A DNA stretch of 64,000 nt from Adiantum capillus-veneris (lineage: Eukaryota > Streptophyta > Polypodiopsida > Polypodiales > Pteridaceae): positions 67,669,412 to 67,733,411 of the forward strand of contig CM043963.1 of assembly GCA_014529385.2 (NCBI GenBank). Reading direction: 5' to 3'. Every line of letters starts with the position of its first letter. Position 1 is the first letter of the stretch. The notes under the pieces were generated by a model. The model was given only the letters and a program-made list of their open reading frames with translations. It did no database searches and was not told the origin of the DNA. Below are positions 38,456-50,165 of the stretch, one piece after another. The translations under genes and the position numbers were made by a program.

Positions 38456-38950
38456 AAGAAGTTCGATTACCTCCAGTACCACCGATGGTAGAAGGAGCAC
38501 ACTCTCTCTACTTTGATGGAGCCTACAAACGAGCATCCGACAAAGCAGCTGCAGGCATAGTGGTCTTTGATGACAAAGGGGTAAAGGTATTTTCACTTGG
38601 CCATTTGTTAGATTCACTTCTAACAATGAAGTCGAGTATGAAGCACTAACCAAGGGTCTACAATGGTGCGTCTCGCAAGGGGTACAATGCCTTAATGTAT
38701 TTGGGGATGCTCTACTTCTGGTAAGGCAAGTAAATGGAGTATGGACATGCAAGAATCCTAGCTTGAGGACTCACTTAAGCGGTGTAAAAAACTTGTTGAA
38801 TAAGTTTGAAGAAGTTTAGATACACCATATCCCAAGGGCTCAAAACCATGAAGCAGATGCCCTAGCAAGTGAAAGGCTGCAGGAAGTGGTGGTTGGGTCT
38901 ATCAAGATAAAGCTCCCTCTATTTCAAGGTAGTGATTCCTACATGACATC
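38456..38950 (+). pseudogene. pol: Second RNase H domain (Tat-type)
   Basis: Directly after the first RNase H the + strand reads SLYFDGAYKRASDKAAAGIV (catalytic D), then NNEVEYEAL (E), NVFGDALLLVRQVNG (D) and NHEADALAS (D). This is a complete second RNase H signature split by one frameshift near 38600 and a TAG near 38818. Dual RNase H is known from the Tat clade of plant Ty3/gypsy elements and supports the lineage call. Confidence 0.82.
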
Positions 38951-40156
38951 ATGCATTTTTTGGAAACAGGGGAATGCCCATCGGATTTAACAAAGGGACA
39001 GAAGCAATGGCTAACGCGGAAGGCCACAAGGTATCAGCTCATCAATGACGGTTTTTACTGTAAGGGTAAGGACCAAATACTCAGGAAGGTCCCTCTCTTT
39101 CATGAAATCACAAGAGTAATCGCTAGCTGTCATGACGGGGTTTGTGGTGGTCACTTTGCCCTAGACATAACAAGTAGGAAAATTTTGCAAGCTGGCCTCA
39201 TATGGCCTAGCCTCAACCGTGATGTACACCACTGGTGCAAAACGTGTAAGTTGTGTCAAAAGGCCGGCACTAGGTCACTTATGCCTGAAACACAGACACC
39301 TATTCTTTCATATGGACCATTTGAAAAGTGGGGTATCGATGCCTTAGGATCATTACCTAGGGCCAACTCAGGAAAATTCTACATCATCATGGGGGTCGAC
39401 TACATGACTAGATGGGCAGAAGCTACAGCCACTACTAGAATCACAGCGGTAGAGGTAGCTAAGTTTATCTATGAGCACATATGTTGTAGGTTTGGCACAC
39501 CATTAGAGATCATCTCCGATAGAGGGCCAGGTTTCAGAGCAGACTTGGTAGGAGAATTAATGCAAAAACTGGGCATTACAAGGAGGCACTCTTCACCATA
39601 TTACCCTCAATGTAATGGCCTAGTTGAGAAGGTGAATGGAATGGTTTCTAAAATTATTATCAAGCAGGTAAACAATCATCTTGGAGACTGGGATAAGTAC
39701 CTACTACCAGCTTTGTGGGCCTATAGAACCTCATTCCATACATCCTTTGGGATTCACACCGTATCATTTGGTATTTGGTAAGGAAGCAATCTTGCCCATT
39801 GAAGTGCAACTACAAAGTCTCAGAGTAATGGCAAGCCAACTTAAACGGCCCAACATGCATTTGAGAGATCACATCATCGACTTGGAAAGATTACAGCTGG
39901 ACAGAGAAGAAGCAATAAATTATTATGTGTCACAAGCAGAGCATAGACGGCTTACCTTTAACCAGCATCTTCGGCAAAAAGAATTGAGAAAAGGATTGTT
40001 GGTGCTCTGCTACGACAATCGCTTTGACATGCGCAAAGATAAGAAACTCATACTCCGATGGGAAGGCCCTTCCATCATCAGGAAAAGGTATGCCAATGGA
40101 AGCTACCAGCTTATGGAAGCTGATGGAAAACTTCATAAAAACAGGGTAAATGGTTG
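38951..40156 (+). pseudogene. pol: Integrase of Tat-like element, 3'-truncated
   Basis: Frame 38951-39781 encodes the HHCC zinc domain (CHDGVCGGHFAL, then WCKTCKLCQ) and the catalytic core with GVDYMTRWAE (D), ISDRGPGF (D) and YPQCNGLVEKVNG (E). A frameshift near 39745 moves it to the frame 39681-40394, which reads FTPYHLVFGKEAILPIEVQ to KLHKNRVNGWQ. At 40156 the family sequence (RVNGWRLKRYF at 19165) ends and LINE sequence begins within the same open frame. No chromodomain, 3' LTR or polypurine tract follows. Confidence 0.88.
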
Positions 40157-40930
40157 GCAGCCAAATGCATCAGGAAAAAGTTTTCTTAAACCAATAAAAA
40201 GATTCCTAAGGAAGAACAACACCAAAGACTCGATGCCTTCGCAGTGGGCTAGCTGGGAAACAATTGCGAGATTGGTCGAGCTTGGCGGTCTAGGGATTCT
40301 TAACCCGTGCCCCACACGAAGGCCCAGTTTGCTAAGTTTGTGGTCGCACTCGCAAAGCAGGACCAACCTTGGGCTTCTACGACCAATGCCATGATGGACA
40401 ATTTCAAGCTTTACTCCCAAGGTGGACAGTGGAAAGGGCTCTAGGTACACGACAAACTTCTTGTCCCGCTGTGGGCTAGCCTGAAGCTCTAGGGTGTGAC
40501 AGGCAAGCTTGTTAGGAAATGCAAAAGAGCGGTGGAGACTTTGGGGTGGGGAGAATTGACAAGGAATTTTTCACAACTCTGCATCTCATTGGTCCTTGTG
40601 ACTGCCTAAGGTGGGAAGCATCTCTTTAAACCCATTTTGGAGGGAAGCTCCTAGAAAGACCAATAACAAAGGCATCTGCCGACGTCTGGACAAACTGTGG
40701 GATTATAGCAGTAATCGGTGGAAAAGCACAAAACAAATGGTTCTCCAGTACAACCTAGATGGGACTAAAAGGCTGTTGATCAGCATATCCCCAAAACAAC
40801 AGACTGGTGTTGATAGCGGATTTTCACAAAACAAGAAGAAAAGGAAAAATTATTTTTCCTCTGCCGGAGCTTTGGCAACACCGTCGGTAGACTCGGCAAT
40901 GCCCGGGTCCACCTCACGACCCTAGCTCAT
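40157..40930 (+). pseudogene. LINE ORF2 C-terminal remnant joined to Tat-like pol
   Basis: Homologous to 28767-29087 plus 30731-31190, without the solo LTR and without the 114-bp duplication. Reads FLKPIKRFLRKNNTKD, ASWETIARLVELGGLGILN, then ISLNPFWREAPRKTNNK and LDKLWDYSSNRWK. It carries the empty target AGCCT for the solo LTR at about 40482-40486. Frameshifts and stops are present. Confidence 0.85.
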
Positions 40931-41150
40931 CCATACCCCAGTCTGGCAGGCCGTCCTCTGTTTCACCTCACCCCACCCTCTCTCTCTCCCTCTTGTTTTA
41001 CACCCCTAGCTCATCCATACCCCAGTCTGGCGGGCCACCCTCTCTCTCTCCCTCTTGTTTTACACCCCTAGCTCATCCATACCCCAGTCTGGCAGGCCGC
41101 CCTCTGTTTCACCTCACCCCACCCTCTCTCTCTCCCTCTTGTTTTACACA
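40920..41150. repeat. Local tandem repeat of 'cctagctcatccataccccag' units
   Basis: Three variable-length units, each beginning near 'tagctcatccataccccagtctggc' (about 40923, 41009 and 41069) and ending in a short CT run plus 'ccctcttgttttacac'. The other copy of this locus (about 31170-31260) has one unit, so the expansion is private to this copy. The last unit ends in a CA repeat that abuts the LINE at 41157. Confidence 0.8.
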
Positions 41151-41156
41151 CACACA

Positions 41157-41372
41157 CAGCCGTTTTTTGACCTAGTAGACAGCAGTTCACTCTTTTGACC
41201 ATAACTTGCTCATCCGAACTCCGATTTAGGTGATCTATAGCCTCAATCGAAGAGCACGAAGCCCTCTACGCATTCATGTAAAGACAGAATTTTTCTGTGT
41301 AATGGAAGGCTTTGCTGTAATAGCATCTCAGAACTGAAAAAACTGTCAAAACTTTGCGTTTTTGTTGCCGAC
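41157..41372 (+). other. 5' untranslated region of two-ORF LINE, copy 1
   Basis: Begins CAGCCGTTTTTTGACCTAGT, as does copy 2 at 58286, and is conserved for at least 150 bp including 'catccgaactccgattt' and 'agcctcaatcgaagagcacg'. The common start defines the element's 5' end. A CA repeat lies just upstream here and a CT repeat just upstream of copy 2. An internal promoter would be expected in this region, but no motif was identified. Confidence 0.8.
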
Positions 41373-42314
41373 TTGAAGGCAATGTCAGACAAAACTCGCA
41401 AGGGTGGAAAAGCCACACTCGCCATGGAGAATGATGCAAAATCTCCAAGGAATTTGGATGCTAATCCAACCACATCGTCTACAACAACGGAAGCAATGAT
41501 CATGGCTTACTTGATCTCGTTACAAGAAACCGTCAACAAGCAAGGTGAAGAGTTGCGCGCACTTGCAATGGAGAATGGTACTTTAAGAGTTCTCGTTGTG
41601 GAGAATGAGCACCTCAAGAAGGTTCTTGAAATGCAAACAACACGCTTGATGCATCTTGAGAATGAAGTTCAAGAATGTAAACGCTCTCTTGTGGACATGA
41701 ATGTAGTGAAAGAGCGCTTGAGCAAAGTTGAGAGTGATCATGTATTGAAAGAGGAAACGATAGATACAATACGACATGATGTATGTGAGATGAGAAATGC
41801 ATCCAAATCATGGGCTGATATATGTAAGGATAATGTGGTTTCTACATCTCCTATCACGCAAGCCGTTGTCCAAGCAAAGAATGTAGAGAATGTGGACACT
41901 CAAGAATTGCAAGAACGACAAAAACGCTCAAAGAACATCGTCATTCGTGGAATCAAGGAGGAAAGCATGGAAACACCCCAATCTCTTGCGGTTGCTATTG
42001 AAGAGTTTTTTGCTACACACTTTGGCATGTCAGGAATCATGGCTTATGGTGCACATCGAGCTGGAAAACAAGGAGTCCCTCGCTCGGGAGAAAGACCTAT
42101 TGTATGTACCATGGCTGATGAGGTAAAGAGAAAGATCATCCTTGACAATGGTTGGATCTACCTCAAAGGAACGGGTTGTAATGTATATGAGGATCGCACT
42201 CTTATGCAACAAAATGTACGTCGCAAAGCATACGAGGAAAGAAGCAAGAAGGTTAAGGTATCATCTCAAGAAGAAAAGGCACTTGAGGAGGATGCAAGTC
42301 CACCCAACAAATAG
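41373..42314 (+). CDS. LINE ORF1 protein, copy 1
   Basis: 313 codons, intact. The M at 41373 or the M at 41382 (MSDKTRKGG) could be the start; the second aligns with MSSGTRKGS of copy 2. Residues about 55-140 form heptad-like coiled coil (LQETVNKQGEELRALAMENG; LVVENEHLKKVLEMQTTRLM). From about residue 185 RSKNIVIRGIKEES starts an RRM-like domain, followed by EEFFATHFGMSG, AHRAGK and a C-terminal basic/acidic region with IYLKGTGCNVYEDRT and NVRRKAYEERSK. Coiled coil, RRM and CTD is the plan of L1-type ORF1 RNA-binding chaperones (Transposase_22-like). ORF2 begins 6 nt after the stop, in the same frame. Confidence 0.85.
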   Translation: MKAMSDKTRKGGKATLAMENDAKSPRNLDANPTTSSTTTEAMIMAYLISLQETVNKQGEELRALAMENGTLRVLVVENEHLKKVLEMQTTRLMHLENEVQECKRSLVDMNVVKERLSKVESDHVLKEETIDTIRHDVCEMRNASKSWADICKDNVVSTSPITQAVVQAKNVENVDTQELQERQKRSKNIVIRGIKEESMETPQSLAVAIEEFFATHFGMSGIMAYGAHRAGKQGVPRSGERPIVCTMADEVKRKIILDNGWIYLKGTGCNVYEDRTLMQQNVRRKAYEERSKKVKVSSQEEKALEEDASPPNK

Positions 42315-42320
42315 GGACAC

Positions 42321-45300
42321 ATGATCTATGAGACCAACTCACGCTTGCGAATAAGCTTTTGGAATTGTAACGGGTATCCATGGAATGCGGGAATTGGCAT
42401 TGATGAGCTTACCAATGACTCCGATGTGATACTTCTTGTCGAAACATGGGAGCATGATGCGCAACGAATTCTTGGATTTGACAAATACGATGTACATTCT
42501 TTGATGTGGGCCAAAAATGCAAAGCAACGAAGAGGCCAAGGAGGCGTAGCATGTATGACCAAAAAGGGTTTGAAAGATGTTTCCATTGTAAAAGAAGATA
42601 AGTATAAACGCTACTTATGGTTGAAAATCAGCCCACCAAATGGTCAAGTCATGTTTGTGGCCGGCTGCTACATTCCTCACTATGACTCCAACTTTTATGC
42701 TCGCTTGAATATGGATAGAGATCAGCCCTTTGTTGAACTAGAGGAAGACATTGCTCATTACAAGGATCAAGGTGAAGTCATTGTTTTTGGAGACATGAAT
42801 GCTCGCACAAATATGTTACAACACGACACACAACAAGTCGACATGCCGCATGTATCAAGAAGAGTGGATGACTCATACATGTATAATCGAAGTTCTAATG
42901 ATGCAAACGAAGTGGATCACTATGGAAAGTCACTTCTACATATGTGCAATAGTACCGGAATGCTCATTGCAAATGGTGTATCTCTATGGCAAGGCACCAA
43001 TGACTTTACATGTAGAAAGCACAATGGTGCTAGTGTGATTGACTATATGTTGTTCTCAGAAGCCACTCTAGAATGCATACAAAGCTTTACACTTGGTGAA
43101 TGGAATCCGGAATCGGATCATAGGATGTTATGTATTGACCTCAAGTGTGGTAAACGGCCCGAGCATGTAGCCTCCAATCATGATGTGAATCATTTGTACC
43201 TACGTCTAGACTTCAAACGAGCACTTATATATGCTGATATGGTGGACCAAATGTTAAGCATGATAGAGCATCAAGGGAGCCCAACATTAGAATGCAAGTG
43301 GAAAGTTTTCAAAGAAGTAATTTTCTCTTGTGCGAAGGAATGCTTTTCGGCGAAACACATGTCTTGCAAAAGGTCTAAGAAGGGTAGCACCAAGAAGAAA
43401 TGGTTTGACATGGAATGTATTCAAGCCCGAAAACACTTGCTAAGATTGGATGCAATCAAAGACAAGGAAGTTTACTTGGAATGTTCACACACATACAAAG
43501 CACTTGTTCAAAAGAAGAGGAGAAGGTGGGAAGTCGAAAAACAACTTCTTTTAGCACAAGAGAAAGCACATGCATGTGGCAAGTTTTGGCAAAATCTAAA
43601 AGGCAAGCGCGTTGAGAGCTTTGGTGACTTGACTCTTGAGGATATGTATATCCATTGTAAGAACCTCTATGAGCAACCCAATGTTGATAAGATGGAGGGT
43701 TGTAGCTCCCTTCCATTTATGTCTCCCTTCTTTACCATTGAAGATGTATGCCGCGCGCTTGAGAAACTTGCTACTCGCAAGGCAGGTGATCTTCAAGGTG
43801 TCAAGGCTGAAATGATTAAATGGACAAGCAAGAAAACACGATATTGGATATGCGATATGTTTAACCTTGCACTTCAGTATGGCATGCCTCATGATTGGAG
43901 TGCAAATTGGATCAAACCTTTGCACAAAGGAGGAGATGTGAACAATGTGAACAACTATCGCACTATAATGGTTGGTTCTTTGATGGCAAAGTTATTTGGA
44001 TGTATCATGGAGATGAAGATAAGTGAATGGGCTGAAAAGAATGGCAAACGTGCGCTTGGCCAAGCAGGTTTTCGAAAGCATCATAGCACTATTGATCACC
44101 TTGTCACTCTTCGAGTTCTTATGGAAGCGTCTCGATTGAAAGGAAAAAAGTTGTATTGTTGCTTTGTGGATTTCAAGAAAGCTTTTGACATGGTACCGCG
44201 AGGAAATCTTTGGAGACGTATGCAAAGCCTTCAAGTGCCGAGAGAATTTATGCATGCAGTCTTTCGCATCTACCAAAAAGTGATATGTCGATTACGTATG
44301 GGAGATGGAATTTCAGAATTTTTTGCAAGCACTATTGGTGTCAAACAAGGATGCCCACTTTCCCCAACCCTCTTTGGGCTACTCATTGATGAATTGGAAT
44401 ACATGGTTCTTGATTTTATGCAGCAAGAAGGCATAGAAGAGGTTAAGATTGGAAATGCGGTGATCATGCTTTTGCTTTATTCCGATGATGTAGTGCTCTT
44501 GGCACATACCTTAGAAGATGCACAAAAGCTTATGAGTGTCTTGGAACGCTTTTGCCTACATAGCGGGCTGATCGTGAATGGATCCAAAACCAAGGTTATG
44601 CTTGTAAAGACCCTCAATGATGAAAATCCATGCATTGTATACAACAATGAGAAACTTGAAGTGGTAGATCACTTCAAGTACCTTGGCCTTGAGGTTCCAT
44701 CCAATCATAAATGGAAGGATTGTGCAATGCGTCGCTTGGAAGCCGGAAAGAGGGCTTATTATGCATTTGAGAACATGTGCAATGCAGGAGAGATCAAGTG
44801 TTGGGCTCTCAAAAAGTACCTCTTTGACACATTGGTGACACCGGTGCTTCTTTATGGAGTGGAGGTGTGGGGTGGAAGCATCGGGAAGTCTACTTGGAAA
44901 GAGTTTGAGAATGTTCAAAAGCATTTTCTCACCAACTTTCTCCAAGTCAAGACACAAACACCCTACATGCTCTTACTTCTTGAGTCCGGATCGCTTCCCA
45001 TTGAGGTCTTGGGCATGGAAAGGGTTGTGGAGTACATGCGTAAGACACAACGTAGCCCTTTGCATCGACTTCCTAGAATCGCATATGAAGCAAGTCAAAT
45101 GGTTCAAAAGACATGCAAGAGCAAAATACTAAGTTCGGGGTGGATGCTTGATATCAAGAAATGGTTTGGAAGATGGGATGCATGTCACTTGGTCAAGGAT
45201 GTGTCGATCGACTCCCAAGTTAATGAGGCCTTCTTACAACGCCAATGTATCATGGCTTGGGAGAAATCCGGAGGTTCTCGCTTCAGCCATTACACCACAC

Positions 45301-45701
45301 ACGTTGCCCCAAACTACAAATCTCTCTTCTTCTCGGAACGAGGTAACCGAACCCATTCCTACATCCTTGAGCCCATCCCGTTGAGTGCGATCCGCACCAT
45401 TGCCTCCATTCGTCTTAGCTCCCATTCTCTACGCTGCGAGACAGGACGTTGGGGCACTGGCGAGGAGTGTCATCGACTTTGCACCTTATGCCCTCGTCAA
45501 GTGCGAGAGAGTGAGTACCACACACTACTTGAGTGCTCAGCTTTTGACCACATTAGGTCCTCTTTTCCCCATATATTCAGCCATGAGCTCTCCCTACATA
45601 CCTTCCTCTCCCAACCACGATGTGGACTCTCTATTGCGACGCTCATTTCAGCCATTTTTGAGCATCGAGAGTCACTTATGAACTCCACCCACACCACGTG
45701 A
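42321..45701 (+). CDS. LINE ORF2: AP endonuclease, reverse transcriptase, zinc knuckle (copy 1)
   Basis: 1126 codons, uninterrupted. The N-terminal apurinic-like endonuclease has FWNCNGY (residues ~14-20), VETWEHD, GDMNAR (157-162), IDYML and SDH (265-267), so all hallmark residues are present. RT spans about 470-800: WIKPLHKGGD, FRKHHSTID, FVDFKKAFD (615-623), GVKQGCPLSPTLF and YSDDVVLLA (720-728). The RT box is YSDD rather than the YADD of copy 2; both aspartates are kept. A C-terminal C-x2-C-x9-H-x4-C knuckle is at 1054-1072. ORF2 performs target-primed reverse transcription. The RT reads unlike common seed-plant L1 or RTE, so the clade needs a tree. Confidence 0.9.
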   Translation: MIYETNSRLRISFWNCNGYPWNAGIGIDELTNDSDVILLVETWEHDAQRILGFDKYDVHSLMWAKNAKQRRGQGGVACMTKKGLKDVSIVKEDKYKRYLWLKISPPNGQVMFVAGCYIPHYDSNFYARLNMDRDQPFVELEEDIAHYKDQGEVIVFGDMNARTNMLQHDTQQVDMPHVSRRVDDSYMYNRSSNDANEVDHYGKSLLHMCNSTGMLIANGVSLWQGTNDFTCRKHNGASVIDYMLFSEATLECIQSFTLGEWNPESDHRMLCIDLKCGKRPEHVASNHDVNHLYLRLDFKRALIYADMVDQMLSMIEHQGSPTLECKWKVFKEVIFSCAKECFSAKHMSCKRSKKGSTKKKWFDMECIQARKHLLRLDAIKDKEVYLECSHTYKALVQKKRRRWEVEKQLLLAQEKAHACGKFWQNLKGKRVESFGDLTLEDMYIHCKNLYEQPNVDKMEGCSSLPFMSPFFTIEDVCRALEKLATRKAGDLQGVKAEMIKWTSKKTRYWICDMFNLALQYGMPHDWSANWIKPLHKGGDVNNVNNYRTIMVGSLMAKLFGCIMEMKISEWAEKNGKRALGQAGFRKHHSTIDHLVTLRVLMEASRLKGKKLYCCFVDFKKAFDMVPRGNLWRRMQSLQVPREFMHAVFRIYQKVICRLRMGDGISEFFASTIGVKQGCPLSPTLFGLLIDELEYMVLDFMQQEGIEEVKIGNAVIMLLLYSDDVVLLAHTLEDAQKLMSVLERFCLHSGLIVNGSKTKVMLVKTLNDENPCIVYNNEKLEVVDHFKYLGLEVPSNHKWKDCAMRRLEAGKRAYYAFENMCNAGEIKCWALKKYLFDTLVTPVLLYGVEVWGGSIGKSTWKEFENVQKHFLTNFLQVKTQTPYMLLLLESGSLPIEVLGMERVVEYMRKTQRSPLHRLPRIAYEASQMVQKTCKSKILSSGWMLDIKKWFGRWDACHLVKDVSIDSQVNEAFLQRQCIMAWEKSGGSRFSHYTTHVAPNYKSLFFSERGNRTHSYILEPIPLSAIRTIASIRLSSHSLRCETGRWGTGEECHRLCTLCPRQVRESEYHTLLECSAFDHIRSSFPHIFSHELSLHTFLSQPRCGLSIATLISAIFEHRESLMNSTHTT

Positions 45702-45754
45702 CATGTTCATTTGGTCCCATAGGTCATATTTGACCTCCCAGGACGATAATAGAA

Positions 45755-48138
<2,384 letters not shown>

Positions 48139-48812
48139 TGCCTACCTAGCTGTGAGTCTGAGTTGGAGTGGAAAGCATGGCGATGGCCTAAGGATAGACA
48201 CTTCTATAAGCCTCAAATCAAACAAGTATACCACACGCTTATGGATCCGATAAATTGGTTCTCTCCGCTAAAAAAACAGTGGGGCAAGAAGTGGCTAGAG
48301 GCAAGATCGGAGAAAGTCATCAAGAATAACTTGTGCCCGCAGTGGCCCCTAAATATGAAGGTATTTCTTTGAAAGGTACTGTCGGGAGCATTTCCGACTA
48401 GGGTAAAGGCTTTGTCTAGGGGTATTGGCCCGAATAGATGCTCTCAATCCAGAATGGCTAGTGAAGACCTCTCCCACCTTTTCAAGGAATGCCCTGCGGC
48501 CTTGCGGGTAAGATATGCAAATAGGTGCGAAGGACATGGAAGATAGGCTTTTATAAGAACGATCTATTCTTGGGAGGGAAGGTATTGAAAAGACAAGAGC
48601 TACCTATTGCAACACAAATTGTTAGATTTTGCTACTTCAAACATGTATGGAAGGCTAGGAACGGTTGCTTATTCGATAGAACCATGGAAACAGCCAGTTT
48701 CACAAAGATAATACAAGAAAGCAAGGGGGCGATCTTGGCCTTTAAAAAACGCAAGAACTCTGATGAATGGAACATGCTAATTGTCACCACTTTAATTGAC
48801 TCTCATCGATAA
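48139..48812 (+). pseudogene. LINE ORF2 3' end with zinc-binding RT-associated domain
   Basis: Frame 47998-48372 continues past the module: DRHFYKPQIKQVYHTLM, QWPLNMKVFL, then after a TGA VLSGAFPTRVKALSRG, a degenerate zf-RVT-like stretch (RCSQSRMASEDLSHLFKEC, where the second Cys is Ser), and after another break the tail 48525-48812 (FKHVWKARNGCLFD). Typical of the C-terminal region of plant L1-type ORF2. Stops and a frameshift make it a relic. It may belong to the same LINE lineage as the 28.5 and 40.2 kb remnants. Confidence 0.7.
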
Positions 48813-49545
48813 GGACTCTGTGTTGTTCATGGGGTGACTCTCCCATGTATTAATGACATCTAAGAGTTGTCATGACTGGACACGAGCATGGTATGAATGT
48901 AATTTTTTGTGGCTGTCACTATAGTTCACTCACCATTGTGAGTTTTGCCCCCCCCCCCCCCCCCCCCCCTTTCCCCCCCCCCAAAAAAAAAAAAAAAAGA
49001 TTTGACATCCATCTGCTCTTATGAAAGCAATTTTTTTGGTCTATCAAGTTACTCTTCTACAAGGCAGAGAAGTAAATAGGTACCTACCACCGAAAGGGAA
49101 TACTTTAAGATGCCCATCCAATTTAGAGAACGCATAAGTGCTATGAAGAATAAAGTGTTGTGGAGAATATTTTGACCTACACAAAAGCTTCTAGAAGAAG
49201 TTTTACCAATAATCTTCACCAAACACATTGCCTTCATTTTCTTTTGCAAAACAGGAATTATTAAAAGAAGAAAGGAAAAAAATACAGATGCCTTCTTATA
49301 TTCTTGATCAAAATTACTAAAAGAAGAAAGGGAAAAAAACATAAATGTCTTCTTATATTCTTGATCAAACATGTTGCTTAGTTACAAAAACTTGACTTGT
49401 AACTTGTGTAATATTCCATTGTTAGAAGGGCAAAATGAAATTATGGCCTTCCATAGGAAAGGTAAGAGGACATGAGAATGTCCCGTTCTCATCAGACTAG
49501 TATTGCTAAGCGTCTAACTTAGAAGATCACATATAGGATTTTGTG
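48813..49545. other. Non-coding stretch with homopolymers and 56-bp duplication
   Basis: Contains a C tract interrupted by TTT, followed by an A tract, at about 48951-48998, and a 56-bp tandem duplication (49257-49312 and 49313-49368; 'aaaagaagaaagg...cttcttatattcttgatca'). Near 49446-49490 'ggacat...atgtccc' and 'actagtattg' weakly recall the right end of the TTAA element at 22 kb. No gene recognised. Confidence 0.55.
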
Positions 49546-49552
49546 CGTGTTC

Positions 49553-50165
49553 TAGCAGATTTGGTGATGTTTTGTGCGTTTTGTGATGTTTTTCCATGTT
49601 GAAAGCAACATAAAGGTGATGGAAATTCCTAGTCCATACCCAAGCACAACGGCTTGCCAGGCTACGTGGTCAATCAACACTCTAAAGAAACGGTGAATTG
49701 AAGTCTCTTCGTCGTCGTCGTCGTTTCCCACAACGGAAGAACTAGGCGGACCTGATCGAGAGCGGGGGGGGGGGCGCACAAAGCTCATCAGCGCCCATGT
49801 AGCTCGCAGCAGTGAATGTTGAGAATTGATTACCTTGAGGAATGGACAGGTTCAAAGTCGATAGGGAGGTAAGGCCCTCAGAAAGTTTCGAAGGAATGGC
49901 GCCACTCAGGTTGTTGAGGGAAAGGTCTAGGGACTCCAAGTTGCGCAGACTAGCGATGGATTCGGAGAGATTCAAGAACACGGTGCCTACAAGCTGGGAG
50001 CCTAGAGAAGGAGGAATTTGGCCCACTAGCTTGTTTCCAGAGAGGTCAATGGCAGTGGTGAGCTGTAGCAAGTATTGGAATGTGAGAATTTGGCCCTTCG
50101 CTTTCACTTCCAACTCCTCATAATATCTGGAGTTATAAGAGGAGGTGATGTTAGGGCAGGATGTC
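49553..50165 (-). pseudogene. LRR receptor-like protein, C-terminal part
   Basis: The minus strand reads YYEELEVKAKGQILTFQYLL, LTTAIDLSGNKLVGQIPPSLG, further LRRs (LESLDLSLNNLSGAIPSKLS), and IPQGNQFSTFTAASYMGADE. A juxtamembrane acidic stretch (DDDDEE), a transmembrane helix (VVLGYGLGISITFMLLSTW) and a short basic tail without kinase follow. This is the architecture of plant receptor-like proteins (RLPs), cell-surface LRR proteins in defence or development. The frame switches at a 10-base C tract (G on + strand, about 49764-49773), right where the LC-GPP capping sequence should be. Upstream LRRs are at 52108-52702. Confidence 0.85.

Noticed and set aside
43456-45697. Minus-strand ORFs of 60-133 codons inside the LINE
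   Set aside because: Antisense to the intact 1126-codon ORF2; no independent support.
49440-49500. Second TTAA-type element end
   Set aside because: Sequence 'ggacatgagaatgtcccgttctcatcagactagtattg' only loosely resembles the 22-kb terminus; no partner end and no TTAA at the expected position.
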